This document shows positions 8,568 to 17,669 of a stretch of DNA of 64,000 nt, in pieces. Position 1 is the stretch's first letter; each line of letters starts with the position of its first letter. The position numbers and the translations under genes were made by a program. The DNA is taken from NCBI RefSeq assembly GCF_029760955.1, contig NZ_CP121682.1, positions 1,240,001 through 1,304,000 of the forward strand, read 5' to 3'. The notes under the pieces are model-generated. The model was not told the origin of the DNA. It saw nothing but the letters and a program-made list of their open reading frames with translations, and ran no database searches. The stretch is from Streptomyces cathayae. GTDB lineage: Bacteria > Actinomycetota > Actinomycetes > Streptomycetales > Streptomycetaceae.

Positions 8568-9569
8568 CTACTCGGCGGCGGAGCCGGCGGGAGTCTCGAC
8601 GAGGGAAGGAATGGGCGGACGCCGGTCCGAGATCCCGGCGCGCACACTCGTCTTCCACGAGACACGTCCGTCACGGAAGAACTCGAGGAAGACCTGGTTG
8701 AAGAGGTCGGGCTGGTCGGTCTGACCCTGGTGCCCGGTCTCGTCGGGGTAGAAGAACTGGACGTTGGGGAGTGCGTCTTCCTGCAGGTAGCCCGCCTCGA
8801 CGCGGAACACCACGTCCTGGCGGCCGTACAGGTAGATGCCCGGGATGGTGACCTTGTCGAGACGTCCGCGCGTGGTCAGGCGGGCGAGCTCGTTGGGGTC
8901 GCTGCTGCCGTCCTGCGGACCGAACACGCGGGCAAGGTTCTTCGCGTAGGTGTCGGCGTGCTTGCCGGCCGCGAGAGTGCGCATGGCAACCACGTCGTCG
9001 GTGACCTTGGAGGGGTCGTACGTGATGCTCGTGAGCACCGCCCGCATGCTCTCCTCGGTGCCGTCGAAGGCAACGTGCGGCAGCTCCTTCGGCCCACGTC
9101 CGTCCGCTCGGCGGATGTCCTCGAGCGAGACGAGGTCACCGATGCGGCCGGCGATCAACGCGAAGCTGAGGACCTGCTCGGGGTGGGTCACCACGTACTG
9201 GGCGGTGATGCTGCAGCCCATCGAGTTGCCTGCCAGGTGGAACTCGTCCACGCCCACCTGCCGCACGAAGTCGTGCACGAAGTCGACATGACCGCCCAGG
9301 CCGTACCCGTAGTGGTTGGTCGGGTCCTCGGTGAGTCCGTAGGACGGCAGGTCGGGGGCGTAGACCCGGAAGCCGCACGCCCCGAGGTAGGGGGCCATGA
9401 AGCGCCAGCCGGCCGTTCCGGACGAGCCGTTGATCCCGCCGTGGAGGAGGACCACTGCCGGCCCGGTCTCGCCGGAGGTCATGTAGTGGACCTTCGCGCC
9501 CGTGGAGAGGCGGACCCACCGGCTGAGCATGCCCGGGACGTGGACGATTCCCTCTTCGGTCAGTGCCAT
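8568..9569 (-). CDS. Alpha/beta hydrolase (meta-cleavage product hydrolase type), active-site intact
   Basis: The 333-residue protein has the hydrolase hallmarks: oxyanion region VVLLHGGINGSSG, nucleophile elbow AGNSMGCS with Ser116, acid Asp in YGRQDVVF and catalytic His in DETGHQGQ. Members near extradiol dioxygenases usually cleave the C-C bond of the ring-opened product. In contrast to the damaged hydrolase at 5177-6025, the whole triad is present here. ATG 9569 gives the MALTEEG start; the longer frame to 9659 has no ribosome binding site. It lies 104 bases after dioxygenase B and 38 bases before monooxygenase B. Confidence 0.85.
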   Translation of the reverse strand: MALTEEGIVHVPGMLSRWVRLSTGAKVHYMTSGETGPAVVLLHGGINGSSGTAGWRFMAPYLGACGFRVYAPDLPSYGLTEDPTNHYGYGLGGHVDFVHDFVRQVGVDEFHLAGNSMGCSITAQYVVTHPEQVLSFALIAGRIGDLVSLEDIRRADGRGPKELPHVAFDGTEESMRAVLTSITYDPSKVTDDVVAMRTLAAGKHADTYAKNLARVFGPQDGSSDPNELARLTTRGRLDKVTIPGIYLYGRQDVVFRVEAGYLQEDALPNVQFFYPDETGHQGQTDQPDLFNQVFLEFFRDGRVSWKTSVRAGISDRRPPIPSLVETPAGSAAE

Positions 9570-9673
9570 CGTTGACTTCCCATCGCGTGTGTTCGTCAGA
9601 GCAACCGTCGTCCAGTGATCAGAGTCACGACAACCCAGTTGTTCCGCGGTCCGGCACAAGTCCTTCCAACGGT

Positions 9674-10573
9674 TCAGCCGAGGCGTCGGACGATGCCGGG
9701 GGACGGCTTGGGGTTGTCCTCGTGGACGGTGTGACCCCAGATGCTGCTCTTGTCGAAGGTCTTGGGGGTCCAGTCCTCGTCGATCTCGACGCCGCCGTAG
9801 CCGTACTCGATGTTGAAGGCGGACGGCGTGGTCAGGTAGAACGACACCATCCGGTCGTTGGCGTGGCGCCCGAGCACCTTCGAGATCGGCACACCGCGCT
9901 CGAGGCAGAGGTCGTAACCACGCCCGACGTCGTCGATGGCCTCCAGCTGGAGCATGAGGTGGTTGAAGCCCACCACGCCCTCCGGCAGGCGACCCAGCGC
10001 CAGGGAGTGGTGACGGCCGTTGACGTGGTAGAAGTGCGCCTCGAGCTTGTCGGTGATGATCTTGTCGGACAGCTCGAAGCCGAGGACCCGCGTGAAGAAG
10101 TCATGGGCACGCTCGAGGTCGGGCATACCGACCACCACGTGTCCCAGGCCCTGCTGGCCGGTGATGAACCGGCTGATGGCACGACCGGGGCGGAACGACG
10201 AGGGCCGGATGATCTGGCCCCAGATCAGCTCGTGACGGTATCCCCACGGGTCCACGAACCAGCGGATTCGGTTGACGGCACGAGCAGCCGCCAGCTCGGC
10301 GTCACCCTCGTGCACCTCGACCCCCTCCGCCTCGAGGCGGCCCTGGAGCTCGTCGAGGCTGGCCTCGTCGGTGACGGCCCAGCCGAAGTAGTCGACCGCG
10401 TCGACCTCTCCCGGGTGGATCTGGATGCGCCACAGCGCGTCGTCGACGCGCAGCCGCACGGCGCCGTCCGGGCCCGGCTCGGCCAGCATGCATCCGAGCA
10501 CCTCCGTGGCGAAGGTAGGCCATTCGTCGACTGCCGGGGAGGAGATGCCGAGGTAGGCGAGGGAATGGAGCAT
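9674..10573 (-). CDS. Extradiol ring-cleavage dioxygenase (HsaC/BphC type), copy B
   Basis: The 299-residue product is the paralogue of the protein at 1483-2394, with the same two-domain architecture. Fe(II) ligands are visible as His in GLGHVVVGMPD, His in FNHLMLQLE and Glu in FNIEYGYGG. It starts at ATG 10573 behind AAAGGAA and is the first gene of the cassette B operon. It should cleave the catechol formed by the monooxygenase and pass the product to the hydrolase encoded next. Sequence divergence from copy A argues for two substrates rather than a recent duplication. Confidence 0.88.
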   Translation of the reverse strand: MLHSLAYLGISSPAVDEWPTFATEVLGCMLAEPGPDGAVRLRVDDALWRIQIHPGEVDAVDYFGWAVTDEASLDELQGRLEAEGVEVHEGDAELAAARAVNRIRWFVDPWGYRHELIWGQIIRPSSFRPGRAISRFITGQQGLGHVVVGMPDLERAHDFFTRVLGFELSDKIITDKLEAHFYHVNGRHHSLALGRLPEGVVGFNHLMLQLEAIDDVGRGYDLCLERGVPISKVLGRHANDRMVSFYLTTPSAFNIEYGYGGVEIDEDWTPKTFDKSSIWGHTVHEDNPKPSPGIVRRLG

Positions 10574-10737
10574 TGCTGATTCCTTTCGGCCGCGTGTGCG
10601 GATCTCGGCGGGGCGGGTCCTGGCGCAGGGTGTGGGCCCACCATCGGCGCGTCCCGATCCGGAGGGAAGGAAAAGGTTCCGGCACGCGGCACGGCCCACT
10701 CTCCGACGGGCAAGGACTGCGGGCGACCGTGGATGGT

Positions 10738-10872
10738 CAGGTCCGGTGCCGGTGCGGCGGTGGCGTCGGGCTTGGTCAGCGACCGGTGGCGGCGTCGGGT
10801 GGCGTCGACGATGCCGCGCTCACGCATGATCCGCTCGGCCCGCTCGCTGATGTAGTGGGTGGCCGAATCCAG
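10738..10872 (-). pseudogene. Fragment of an IS3-family orfB transposase
   Basis: Read on the minus strand, about 45 codons encode MRERGIVDATRRRHRSL followed by TKPDATAAPAPDL. This resembles the linker before the DDE domain of IS3-family OrfB, where APDL is followed by GRDFT. Similarity stops at both ends, leaving no start and no catalytic domain. It lies head to head with the larger IS3 fragment at 10926 and belongs to a different element. Confidence 0.45.
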
Positions 10873-10925
10873 CGAACCGTCACATCGTTATCCATCTACA
10901 TCAAGGGCTGCCTGTAAGCCTCGGT

Positions 10926-11639
10926 GTGGGAGGTGAGCTGAACCGGCAGGGCCACCGTGTGGCCCGCTGCACCGTCGAACGCCTGATGCACGAGCTCGGC
11001 ATCGCCGGAGCGGTCCGTGGCAAACGCGTGATCACCACGATGCCCGGCGGGCAGGTCGAGCGGGCCCCGGACCTTCTGGACCGCGACGTTGTCGCCGGCG
11101 CCCCGAACCGCTGCTGGGTCGCGGACTTCACCCACGTGAAAACCTGGGCCGGTGTCGTCTACGTCGCCTTCGTCGTGGACACCTTCTCCCGCCGGATCGT
11201 CGGCTGGTCCGCAGCCACCGTGAGGGAAACGGTCTTCGTGCTGGATACCCTGGAGATGGCGCTCTGGCAACGCGACCGCGACCAACACCCGATTCGGCCA
11301 GGTGAGTTGATTCATCAATCGGACGCCGGGTCGCCGTACACGAGTTTCCGGCTCGCTGAGCATCTGGATGCCGCCGGCATCGCCGCTTCGATCGGATCCG
11401 TCGGCGACGCCTACGACAATGCCCTGATGGAGAGCATGATCGGGCTGTTCAAGACCGAGCTGATCAAGCCCCGACGGCCATGGAAGACGCTGTCCGACGT
11501 CGAGCTCGCCACCGCCGAGTACGTCGGCTGGTACAACCACCGCCGACTCCACGGCGAGATAGGCCACGTCCCGCCCGTCGAATACGAGAACAACCACTAC
11601 CTCGCAACCACGAAACCCCAGGTCACAACCAACGACTGA
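10926..11639 (+). pseudogene. IS3-family transposase OrfB, 5'-truncated
   Basis: About 237 codons encode the integrase-core half of an IS3 OrfB. The DDE triad is recognisable: Asp in WVADFTHVKT, Asp in IHQSDAGSPYTS and Glu in NALMESMIGLFKTELI. The rve C-terminus (YNHRRLHGEIGHVPP) is complete. The N-terminal part of OrfB and all of OrfA are missing; homology begins abruptly near 10920 at ELNRQGHRVARCTVERLM. The bases after the stop (ATCGAACCCGG) look like the terminal inverted repeat. The element cannot transpose by itself and marks the right edge of the catabolic island. Confidence 0.8.
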
Positions 11640-12329
11640 GATCTCTATCGAACCCGGAACGGTTCATCTCTCCCTCTGACATCACCTACGAACTGCCCGA
11701 GGGCTGGATTTTCGGCATGACCAGCCGTGGTTACACGGTGTCGGGCACCGAACTCGCCGTAGGTGAAGGGATACCGACTCGTCTCTGACTTCCCAGCAGT
11801 TGGCGGACGCCGAGGAAGTTGTGTTCAAGAAGCTCCAGACCTACGGCGGCGGCCGCATCGACCGCTGGGCCGGTATGGACGAATCGGGAGACAACGGACA
11901 CGGGCGCGGACACCCCGCAACGGCACTGGACCTGACGCCCGCCGAGCCCGGCGCAACACCGGTCAGCCCGAGCCCTACAGAGAAGGCCACCACACCGGCC
12001 CCCTCCGACCCCCACCGACTGAGTAGTCGGACCCGCCGACGACGTCTTCCGCACAGGCGGGCCGGACCGGGTGGGCGCGGATCGGACCGCGTGCGAGGAA
12101 TACCTGACGCGCCATCAGTACGAGCGTCAGGCGAGCGTCATGATGGCCACCGGTGGTTCGCACGAAAGTCTCGATCCGATGCGCGGCACCATGCCAGCCA
12201 CTGGTCGAACCGCAGGTCGGATGCCATCCCGAGCATACGGCGAGACTTAACATCATGTAGCCATGGAAAGAGGTCGGCCGGGTCGTACGGACACTCGTAT
12301 TCGAGACGAACTAGCAGGTCAGAGCTCCT
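11640..12329. other. Gene-poor remnant DNA beyond the IS3 fragment
   Basis: These 690 bases contain no convincing gene. Short plus-strand stretches look formerly coding, for example ELPEGWIFGMTSRGYTVSG near 11695-11750 and TACEEYLTRHQYERQ near 12085-12130. They lack start, ribosome binding site and continuity, and I could not assign them to a family. The base composition is less extreme than in neighbouring genes, as in decayed sequence. Confidence 0.5.
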
Positions 12330-12390
12330 TCATGCGGACTCCAAGACCGCCACGCACTCCACGTGCGACGTCATCGGGAACAGGTGGATG
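12330..12390 (-). pseudogene. 3' stub of a TrmA/RlmD-type RNA methyltransferase
   Basis: Reading leftward, the last codons before a TGA at 12332-12330 encode LFPMTSHVECVAVLESA. That is the typical C-terminal end of class I SAM-dependent uracil-5 RNA methyltransferases (the FPMTxHVECV strand). Nothing upstream continues the family, so only about 19 codons remain. It sits directly behind the LLM oxidoreductase gene and shows that a recombination end point lies near 12390-12430. Confidence 0.5.
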
Positions 12391-12432
12391 GCCGCCGTTC
12401 AGCTGCATCGGCGCCTGGACCTAACAACTTCG

Positions 12433-13446
12433 TCAGCGAAGGGCGGGGATGATGTCGGTGCCGTAGGCGTCGATGGTGGCTTCGCGGTTGTCGTGCATGT
12501 CGTAGACGGCGAACTGGTCGACGCCCAGGTCCTTGAGGTGCCGGAGCTTGTCGATGTGGGCCTCGGTGGGGCCGAGGAGGCAGAAGCGGTCGACGATCTC
12601 GTCGGGGACGAAGTCGGTGGACGGGTTGTCGGCGCGGCCGTGGTGGCTGTAGTCGTAGCCGTGGCGGTCCTTGATGTACGTGGTGAGCTCGTCGGGGACC
12701 ATGGCGGAGTGCTCGCCGTACTTGGCGACGAGGTCGGCGACGTGGTTGCCGACCATGCCGCCGAACCACCGGCACTGGTCCCGGGCGTGCGCCAGGGCAT
12801 CGGGCGAGTCGTCGGCCGTGACATATGCGGGCGCGGCGACGCAGATCGTGAGGGCGCCGGGGTCCCGGCCGGAGTCCTGGGCCGCCTTCCGTACCGCCTT
12901 GACCATCCATTCGGTGAGGAAGGGGTCGGCGAGCTGGAGGATGAAGCCGTCGGCCTTCTGGCCGGCGAGCGCCAGCGCCTTCGGGCCGTACGCGGCCATC
13001 CAGACCGGCAGCCTGCCGTTCTTGATCCACGGGATGCGGACCGGGTTGCCGTCGACCAGCGCCTCCCGGCCCTCGGCGAGGTCGCGGATGACGTCGATCG
13101 CCTCGCCCAGGCGGGCCAGGGTGTTGGGCCTGCGGCCGGCGACCCGCATCGCGGAGTCGCCGCGGCCGATGCCGCAGACGGTCCGGTTGCCGTACATGTC
13201 GTTGAGGGTGGCGAAGGTGGAGGCGGTGACCTCCCAGGTGCGGGTGGCCGGGTTGGTGACCATCGGGCCGACCTTCAGCCCGGTGGTGCCGGCCAGGATC
13301 TGGCTGTGGATCACGAACGGCTCCTGCCACAGCACTGCGGAGTCGAAGGTCCAGCCGTGTGTGAAGCCGTTGCGCTCCGCGCGCCGCATCAGGTCGACCA
13401 CCCGCGAGGCCGGCGGATCGGTCTGCAGAACGAGTCCGAAGTCCAT
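12433..13446 (-). CDS. LLM-class (luciferase-like) flavin/F420-dependent oxidoreductase
   Basis: The 337-residue TIM-barrel protein resembles the luciferase-like monooxygenase subgroup that accompanies dihydropyrimidinase genes in actinomycetes (TIGR03842-like). Visible markers include MDFGLVLQTDPPA at the N-terminus, GIGRGDSAMR and PVWMAAYGPKALALAG. Such enzymes use reduced F420 or FMN; the substrate here is not known. ATG 13446 was preferred over GTG 13452 because GGAG lies 8 bases before the ATG but only 2 before the GTG. The gene follows hydA after 18 bases and ends the operon. Confidence 0.8.
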   Translation of the reverse strand: MDFGLVLQTDPPASRVVDLMRRAERNGFTHGWTFDSAVLWQEPFVIHSQILAGTTGLKVGPMVTNPATRTWEVTASTFATLNDMYGNRTVCGIGRGDSAMRVAGRRPNTLARLGEAIDVIRDLAEGREALVDGNPVRIPWIKNGRLPVWMAAYGPKALALAGQKADGFILQLADPFLTEWMVKAVRKAAQDSGRDPGALTICVAAPAYVTADDSPDALAHARDQCRWFGGMVGNHVADLVAKYGEHSAMVPDELTTYIKDRHGYDYSHHGRADNPSTDFVPDEIVDRFCLLGPTEAHIDKLRHLKDLGVDQFAVYDMHDNREATIDAYGTDIIPALR

Positions 13447-13464
13447 GCGCACCGCTCCTGGCTC

Positions 13465-14856
13465 CTAGTAGAGGTACTGGCAGGTGGAACGCGGGGTGTA
13501 GACGCCGTGTCCGGCGCGTCCGGTGTACTCCCGCTCGGTGATGACCGGTTCGCCGCGCGAGAGGACGGTCTCGACGCGGCCGGTGACGCGTGTGCCCTCG
13601 TACGCCGAGTAGTCGACGTTCATGTGGTGTGTCTTCGCGGAGATGACCTGCTCGGCGTGCGGGTCGTAGATCACCACGTCGGCGTCGGCGCCCGGCGCGA
13701 TCGTGCCCTTCTGCGGGTAGAGGCCGAACATCCGGGCCGGGGTCGCACAGGCGATCTCGATCCAGCGGCGGCGTGAGATGTGCCCTTCGACGACAGCCTG
13801 GTGCAGCAGGTCCATCCTGTTCTCGACGCCAGGCAGGCCATTGGGGATCTTCGAGAAGTCGCCCCGGCCCAGCTCCTTCTGGCCCACGAAGCAGAACGGG
13901 CAGTGATCCGTCGACACCACCTGGAGGTCGTTCGTCCGCAGACCCCGCCACAGCGCCGCCTGATGCTCCTTCGGCCTCAGCGGCGTCGAGCACACGTACT
14001 TGGCGCCCTCGAAGTCCGGCTCCGCCAGATTGTCCGTCGACAGGAACAGGTACTGCGGGCAGGTCTCGCCGAACACCGGCAGCCCCATGTCCCTCGCCGC
14101 CGCCAGCTCCGCCACCGCCTCCTGGGCCGAGACGTGGACGACGTAGAGCGGCGCGCCGGCCACCCGGGCGAGCTGGATCGCCCGGTGGGTCGCCTCCGCC
14201 TCAAGGAGCGTCTTGCGGACCTCCCCGTGATGGCGCGGATCGGTCTCGCCGCGGGCCAGGGCCTGCTCCACCAGGACGTCGATCGCGATGCCGTTCTCCG
14301 CGTGCATCATGATCAGACCGGCCGTGTCACCAGCAACCTGCATCGCCCGCAGGATCTGGCCGTCATCCGAATAAAAGACCCCCGGATAGGCCATAAACAA
14401 TTTGAACGAGGAAATGCCATGCTCGATGAGCTTCGGCATCTCCTTGAGCGTCGCCTCGTTCACGTCCGACATGATCATGTGGAACGCGTAGTCGATCGCG
14501 CACTTCCCGTCCGCCTTCTCCAGCCAGGCATCCAGGCCGGCCTGCAGCGAACGGCCCTTTGACTGCACCGCGAAATCAACGATCGTCGTCGTCCCGCCCC
14601 ACGCCGCCGCCCGCGTCCCCGTCTCGAACGTGTCCGAAGCGAACGTCCCACCGAACGGCAGCTCCATATGCGTGTGCGCGTCGACCCCGCCCGGGATCAC
14701 GTACTTCTGCGACGCGTCGATAACACGGTCAGCCGTCCACTCCTGCGTCCCCGGCGCCGCCAACGCCACCACCCGGCCGTGCTCGATCAGCACATCCGCG
14801 TGCACCTCGTCCGCGGCCGTGATCACAAGACCACCGGTAATCAGAGTCCGAGTCAT
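13465..14856 (-). CDS. hydA: Dihydropyrimidinase / D-hydantoinase
   Basis: The 463-residue cyclic amidohydrolase opens dihydropyrimidine or hydantoin rings. The binuclear metal site is complete: His61 and His63 (DAHTHME), the carboxylated Lys152 (SSFKLFMAY), His185 (MMHAEN), His240 (VVHVSA) and Asp316 (STDHCPF). It is preceded by a truncated second copy at 14936-15472. The intact and truncated proteins are only about three-quarters identical over their common 150 residues. Around Lys152 the codons turn unusually AT-rich for this genome (AAA TTG TTT ATG at about 14403-14392), exactly where the truncated copy ends. That suggests a recombination joint inside the gene. Confidence 0.9.
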   Translation of the reverse strand: MTRTLITGGLVITAADEVHADVLIEHGRVVALAAPGTQEWTADRVIDASQKYVIPGGVDAHTHMELPFGGTFASDTFETGTRAAAWGGTTTIVDFAVQSKGRSLQAGLDAWLEKADGKCAIDYAFHMIMSDVNEATLKEMPKLIEHGISSFKLFMAYPGVFYSDDGQILRAMQVAGDTAGLIMMHAENGIAIDVLVEQALARGETDPRHHGEVRKTLLEAEATHRAIQLARVAGAPLYVVHVSAQEAVAELAAARDMGLPVFGETCPQYLFLSTDNLAEPDFEGAKYVCSTPLRPKEHQAALWRGLRTNDLQVVSTDHCPFCFVGQKELGRGDFSKIPNGLPGVENRMDLLHQAVVEGHISRRRWIEIACATPARMFGLYPQKGTIAPGADADVVIYDPHAEQVISAKTHHMNVDYSAYEGTRVTGRVETVLSRGEPVITEREYTGRAGHGVYTPRSTCQYLY

Positions 14857-14935
14857 TTCCCAGCCATCCCTTCATACCCGCCGACCACGCCACCACTGAC
14901 ACAGGCCGGGACCACGCCCCGGCCCACCCGCCCCC

Positions 14936-15472
14936 TCACGCCGCCATCTCGCACGGCACACGGCCTACTCCGCTAGAAAACCCCTGGTCACGCGGCCGAA
15001 TGAAACTCTTGAATGACGTGATCCCTTCTTCCACCAGAAGGTCCATTTCCTTCAGTGTCTTCGGGTTCACGTCGGAGACGATCATGTGGAAGCCGTAGTC
15101 GACGGCGCAGTTGCCCTCGGCCTTGGCGTGCCAGGCGTCCAGCCCTTCGCGCAGGGAGCGGCCGGGGCTCTGCACCGCGAAGTCGACGACGGTGGTGGTG
15201 CCGCCCCAGGCGGCGGCCCGGGTGCCGGTCTCGAAGGTGTCGGAGGCGAAGGTGCCGCCGAACGGCAGCTCCATGTGGGTGTGGGCGTCGACACCGCCCG
15301 GGATGACGTACTTGCCGGTGGCGTCGATGACCCGGCCGTCGGTGAACGCGGCGGCGGCCGGGGTGCCGGAGGCGGCGAGGGCGGCGATGCGGCCGCCCTC
15401 GATCAGGACGTCGGCGTGGATCTCGTCGGAGGCGGTGATGACGAGGCCGCCACGGATGACGGTACGGCTCAT
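14936..15472 (-). pseudogene. hydA: Truncated dihydropyrimidinase (N-terminal third)
   Basis: The first 155 residues are a good dihydropyrimidinase start (GGLVITASDEIHADV, DAHTHMELPFGG, VEEGITSFK). Immediately after the lysine that should be carboxylated (K155, codon at about 15010-15008) the sequence changes to SFIRPRDQGFSSG and ends within 25 codons. The remaining metal ligands are absent, so the product cannot be active. It has its own GGAGGG ribosome binding site and sits 42 bases after the aminotransferase gene, so it is the original operon copy. The intact gene downstream appears to compensate. Confidence 0.88.
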
Positions 15473-15514
15473 GCGGTGACCCTCCGCTGGACGGTGGTGG
15501 AGAGGTGCGGGTCG

Positions 15515-16801
15515 CTACGGTGCGCTCCGCAGCGCGTGCTCGAGGATCGCGGCCCCCTCCTCGGCCTCCGCCACGTTGAGGGAGAGCGGTGGGGCGATGC
15601 GCAGGGCGCTGGTGTTGTGGCCGCCGCCCTTGCCGATGAGCAGTCCGCCCCGGCGGGCGGCCTCCAGCACGGCGGAGGCGGCCCGCGGGTCGGCCTCGTC
15701 GGTGCCCGGTTTCGTCAGCTCGACGCCGATCATCAGCCCGCGCCCGCGCACCTCCCGTACCCCGGGCACCTGGGCGGCGACGGCCCGCAGGCGTTCCAGG
15801 AGCATGCCGCCGACCCGCCGGGCGTTGCCCTGCAGGTCGTGCTCCAGCAGGTAGGTGAGGTTGGCCAGGCCGGCCGCCATGGTGACCTGGGTGCCGCCGA
15901 ACGTCGAGATGCTGTTGGCGTCCAGGCAGTTCATGATCTCGGCGCGGGCGATGACACCGCCGATGGACATGCCGTTGCCGATGCCCTTGGCGAAGGTCAC
16001 GATGTCGGGCGGGCCGCTGCGCGCGTGGGCCTGCCAGCCCCAGAAGTGCTCGCCGGTGCGGCCCCAGCCGGTCTGCACCTCGTCGGAGATCCACAGGATG
16101 CCGTGTGCGTTCAGCACCTCGCGGAACGCCGCGTACAGCCCGTCGGGCGGTGAGGTGAAGCCGCCGACGCCCTGGATCGGCTCGGCGATCAGCGCCGCGG
16201 GCGGGCGGGTGTGGCCGAGCAGGTCCTTGAGGTCGTCGACGCAGGCCGCGATGAAGTCGTCGTCGCCGAGCGAGGCGTACGGGCCCCGGGTGCGCACGCC
16301 GCCGTGCACGTACAGGGTCTGCAGCGGGGACAGCGAGGTCGGGGACCAGCCCCGGTTGCCGGTGACGCCGACCGCGCTGAAGGAGCGGCCGTGGTAGCTG
16401 TTGCGCATCGCCAGGACCGAGTTGCCGCGCCGGTAGGTGGTGGCGAGCAGCAGGGCGGTGTCGTTGGCCTCGGTGCCGGAGGTGGTGAAGAAGACCCGGG
16501 CGTCCGGGATGCCGCTCAACTGGGCTACTCGTTCGGCGAGTTCGACCATCTGCCGGTCGAGGTAGAGGGTGGAGGAGTGGATGATCCGCCCGGCCTGCTC
16601 GGCGACCGCCTTCGTCACCTCGGGCAGGGCGTGGGCGGTCATGGTGGTGAGGATGCCGCCGAAGAAGTCGAGGTACCGGTTGCCCGCGGAGTCCCAGACG
16701 TGGCGGCCCTCGCCGTGGGTGATCTCGATGGGCTCCTCGTAGTAGAGGGCGAGCCAGTCGGGGAGCACGGAGCGGTGGCGGCCCAGCAGGTCGTCGGTCA
16801 C
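15515..16801 (-). CDS. Class III pyridoxal-phosphate aminotransferase (pyrimidine degradation)
   Basis: The 428-residue omega-amino acid aminotransferase family protein has SGTEANDTALL (about 108-118), the cofactor-binding Asp240 in ISDEVQTGWGRTG and the Schiff-base Lys272 in TFAKGIGNGMS. In this operon it would convert beta-alanine or a related omega-amino acid released by the carbamoyl amidohydrolase. The start is GTG 16801, whose GTGA overlaps the upstream stop; the longer frame to 16855 lies inside the upstream gene. Length and motifs are normal for the family. Alanine:glyoxylate-type activity is an alternative. Confidence 0.85.
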   Translation of the reverse strand: MTDDLLGRHRSVLPDWLALYYEEPIEITHGEGRHVWDSAGNRYLDFFGGILTTMTAHALPEVTKAVAEQAGRIIHSSTLYLDRQMVELAERVAQLSGIPDARVFFTTSGTEANDTALLLATTYRRGNSVLAMRNSYHGRSFSAVGVTGNRGWSPTSLSPLQTLYVHGGVRTRGPYASLGDDDFIAACVDDLKDLLGHTRPPAALIAEPIQGVGGFTSPPDGLYAAFREVLNAHGILWISDEVQTGWGRTGEHFWGWQAHARSGPPDIVTFAKGIGNGMSIGGVIARAEIMNCLDANSISTFGGTQVTMAAGLANLTYLLEHDLQGNARRVGGMLLERLRAVAAQVPGVREVRGRGLMIGVELTKPGTDEADPRAASAVLEAARRGGLLIGKGGGHNTSALRIAPPLSLNVAEAEEGAAILEHALRSAP

Positions 16802-17640
16802 GGCCGCACCAGCCCCTCGTAGGCGTCGGGGCGGCGGTCGCGGTAGAACGCCCACTGCTGCCGTACGTCCTCGATGAGGTCGAAGTCGAGGTCCCGGACC
16901 ACGAGTTCCTCCTTGCTGTCGTCGGCGACGTCGCCGACGAACTGGCCGCGGGGGTCGACGAAGTACGAGGTTCCGTAGAAGTCGTTGTCCCCGTACTCCT
17001 CCTGGCCCACCCGGTTGATCGCGGCGACGAAGTACTCGTTGGCGACGGCCGCGGCCGGCTGCTCCAGCTGCCAGAGGTGGGCCGAGAGGCCGCGGTGCGT
17101 GGCCGACGGGTTGTAGACCAACTGGGCTCCGTTCAGCCCGAGTTGCCGCCAGCCCTCCGGGAAGTGGCGGTCGTAGCAGATGTAGACGCCGACCTTGCCG
17201 ACGGCGGTGTCGAAGACGGGCCAGCCGAGGTTGCCGGGCTTGAAGTAGAACTTCTCCCAGAACCCCTTGACCTGGGGGATGTGGTGCTTGCGGTACTTGC
17301 CGAGGACGGTGCCGTCGGCGTCGATCACGGCCGCGGTGTTGTAGTAGAACCCCGACTGCTCGACCTCGAACACCGGCACGACGATCACCATGCCGGTCTC
17401 GCGGGCCAGTTCCCGCATCCGGCGGACGGTCGGCCCGTCGGGCACGGGTTCGGCCCAGCGGTAGTGCTCGGCGTCCTGGACCTGGCAGAAGTAGGGGGCG
17501 TTGAAGACCTCCTGGAACCCGATGATCTTCGCACCCTGCCGGGCCGCCTCGCGGGCGTGCTCCTCGTGTTTCGCCACCATGGACTCCGTGTCGCCGGTCC
17601 AGGTGGCCTGGACCAGGGCGGCTCGTACGACGTGTGCCAT
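16798..17640 (-). CDS. Nitrilase-superfamily N-carbamoyl amidohydrolase (beta-ureidopropionase-like)
   Basis: The 280-residue carbon-nitrogen hydrolase has the full Glu-Lys-Cys triad: Glu44 (GFQEVFNAPYFC), Lys118 (YRKHHIPQ) and Cys155 (YICYDRHFPEGWR). The FNAPYFC and HHIPQ signatures are typical of N-carbamoyl-beta-alanine/N-carbamoylputrescine amidohydrolases. It would hydrolyse the ureido acid produced by dihydropyrimidinase, releasing CO2 and ammonia. The ATG at 17640 follows AAGGAG. It is the first gene of the operon, with a transposable element inserted only about 65 bases upstream. Confidence 0.88.
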   Translation of the reverse strand: MAHVVRAALVQATWTGDTESMVAKHEEHAREAARQGAKIIGFQEVFNAPYFCQVQDAEHYRWAEPVPDGPTVRRMRELARETGMVIVVPVFEVEQSGFYYNTAAVIDADGTVLGKYRKHHIPQVKGFWEKFYFKPGNLGWPVFDTAVGKVGVYICYDRHFPEGWRQLGLNGAQLVYNPSATHRGLSAHLWQLEQPAAAVANEYFVAAINRVGQEEYGDNDFYGTSYFVDPRGQFVGDVADDSKEELVVRDLDFDLIEDVRQQWAFYRDRRPDAYEGLVRP

Positions 17641-17669
17641 GAGCTACTCCTTCGACGCGACGTCAGCGC

